A stretch of DNA of 64,000 nucleotides from Alloascoidea africana (Eukaryota > Ascomycota > Alloascoideomycetes > Alloascoideales > Alloascoideaceae). The position numbers were made by a program, and so were the translations under genes. Where the stretch lies: assembly GCA_030581615.1 (NCBI GenBank), contig JAKTTT010000007.1, positions 424,905-488,904 of the forward strand, written 5' to 3'. The notes under the pieces are model-generated. The model made no database searches. It worked only from the letters and a program-made list of their open reading frames with translations, and was not told the DNA's origin. Positions within the stretch are counted from its first letter, which is position 1, and the number at the start of each line of letters is the position of its first letter. Positions 63,887 to 64,000 of this stretch are shown one piece after another.

Positions 63887-64000
63887 CTTACCGCGTTCGC
63901 GAGTCCTGTGTTCTGAAGAAGTCGTTTATAATCCCAACTGTTGTAGCTAACGCAACAATAAACGACTTCTTCAGAACACAGGACTCGCGAACGCGGTAAG
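63887..64000. repeat. Long foldback inverted repeat D (arms at least 43 bp, cut by window end)
   Basis: Left arm 63887-63929, right arm 63958-64000, identical over 43 bp, spacer 28 bp. The right arm reaches the last base of the window, so the true arm may be longer. It lies 23 bp upstream of the LINE ORF2 start codon. Confidence 0.95.

Noticed and set aside
1-64000. CRISPR arrays, bacterial operons, Shine-Dalgarno sites, riboswitches
   Set aside because: The sequence is a eukaryotic nuclear region; no regularly spaced repeats or prokaryotic signals were seen.

Overview
This is nuclear DNA from an ascomycete budding yeast (Saccharomycotina). The evidence is a dense set of single-copy yeast genes (NUP120, SEC6, VTC1, RRP14, ATG22, LTN1/RKR1, STE24, BUB3, ZRC1, an MSB2/HKR1-type mucin), short introns with GTAAGT/GTATGT donors and TACTAAC-type branch sites, and moderate GC. 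CTG codons fall at conserved leucines (for example in the ZRC1 homologue), so this is not a CTG-Ser species. The introns are many for a budding yeast: I count 26 in 13 of 22 recognisable protein genes. The genus cannot be fixed from this window; a Pichiaceae-like or other standard-code lineage is a guess.

Layout. 1-13 kb, all minus strand: an IBtk/Btb3-like ankyrin-RCC1-BTB protein (runs off the left edge), a 1008-residue PNUTS/Ref2-like PP1 regulator with a Ty1/copia Gag-protease-like head, YIP3 (PRA1) in four exons, and NUP120 in two exons. 13.9-18 kb: a plus-strand Na+/H+ antiporter, a minus-strand spliced 2OG-Fe(II) oxygenase, and a plus-strand spliced SCP2 sterol-carrier protein. 18.4-21 kb: decayed Ty1/copia gag with a 218-bp inverted duplication. 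21-25.7 kb: a GNAT acetyltransferase, ZRC1 and ABZ2. 25.7-27.4 kb: repeat-derived DNA with a second long foldback.

27.4-36.6 kb is gene-dense: a CENP-Q/Okp1-like kinetochore gene with six exons, SEC6 (four exons), VTC1, an LYR-motif protein with a GC-AG intron, a mitochondrial PPR protein and RRP14. 36.6-39 kb: degraded sequence with a third foldback. 39-53.4 kb, minus strand: mitochondrial aldehyde dehydrogenase, a 2687-residue Msb2/Hkr1-type signalling mucin and ATG22 (five exons). 55-63 kb: LTN1/RKR1 (plus), then STE24 and BUB3 (minus). The right end holds a truncated LINE endonuclease ORF and a fourth foldback cut by the window edge.

The two observations most worth following are (1) the fusion of a Ty1/copia Gag + zinc-knuckle + protease-like module to a nuclear PP1-targeting subunit, in one intact reading frame, and (2) four long, highly identical inverted repeats (arms 218, 133, 143 and at least 43 bp, spacers 13-74 bp), all in transposon-derived intergenic DNA. 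Transcripts across them would form long hairpins, which would be natural Dicer substrates if this yeast keeps RNAi.
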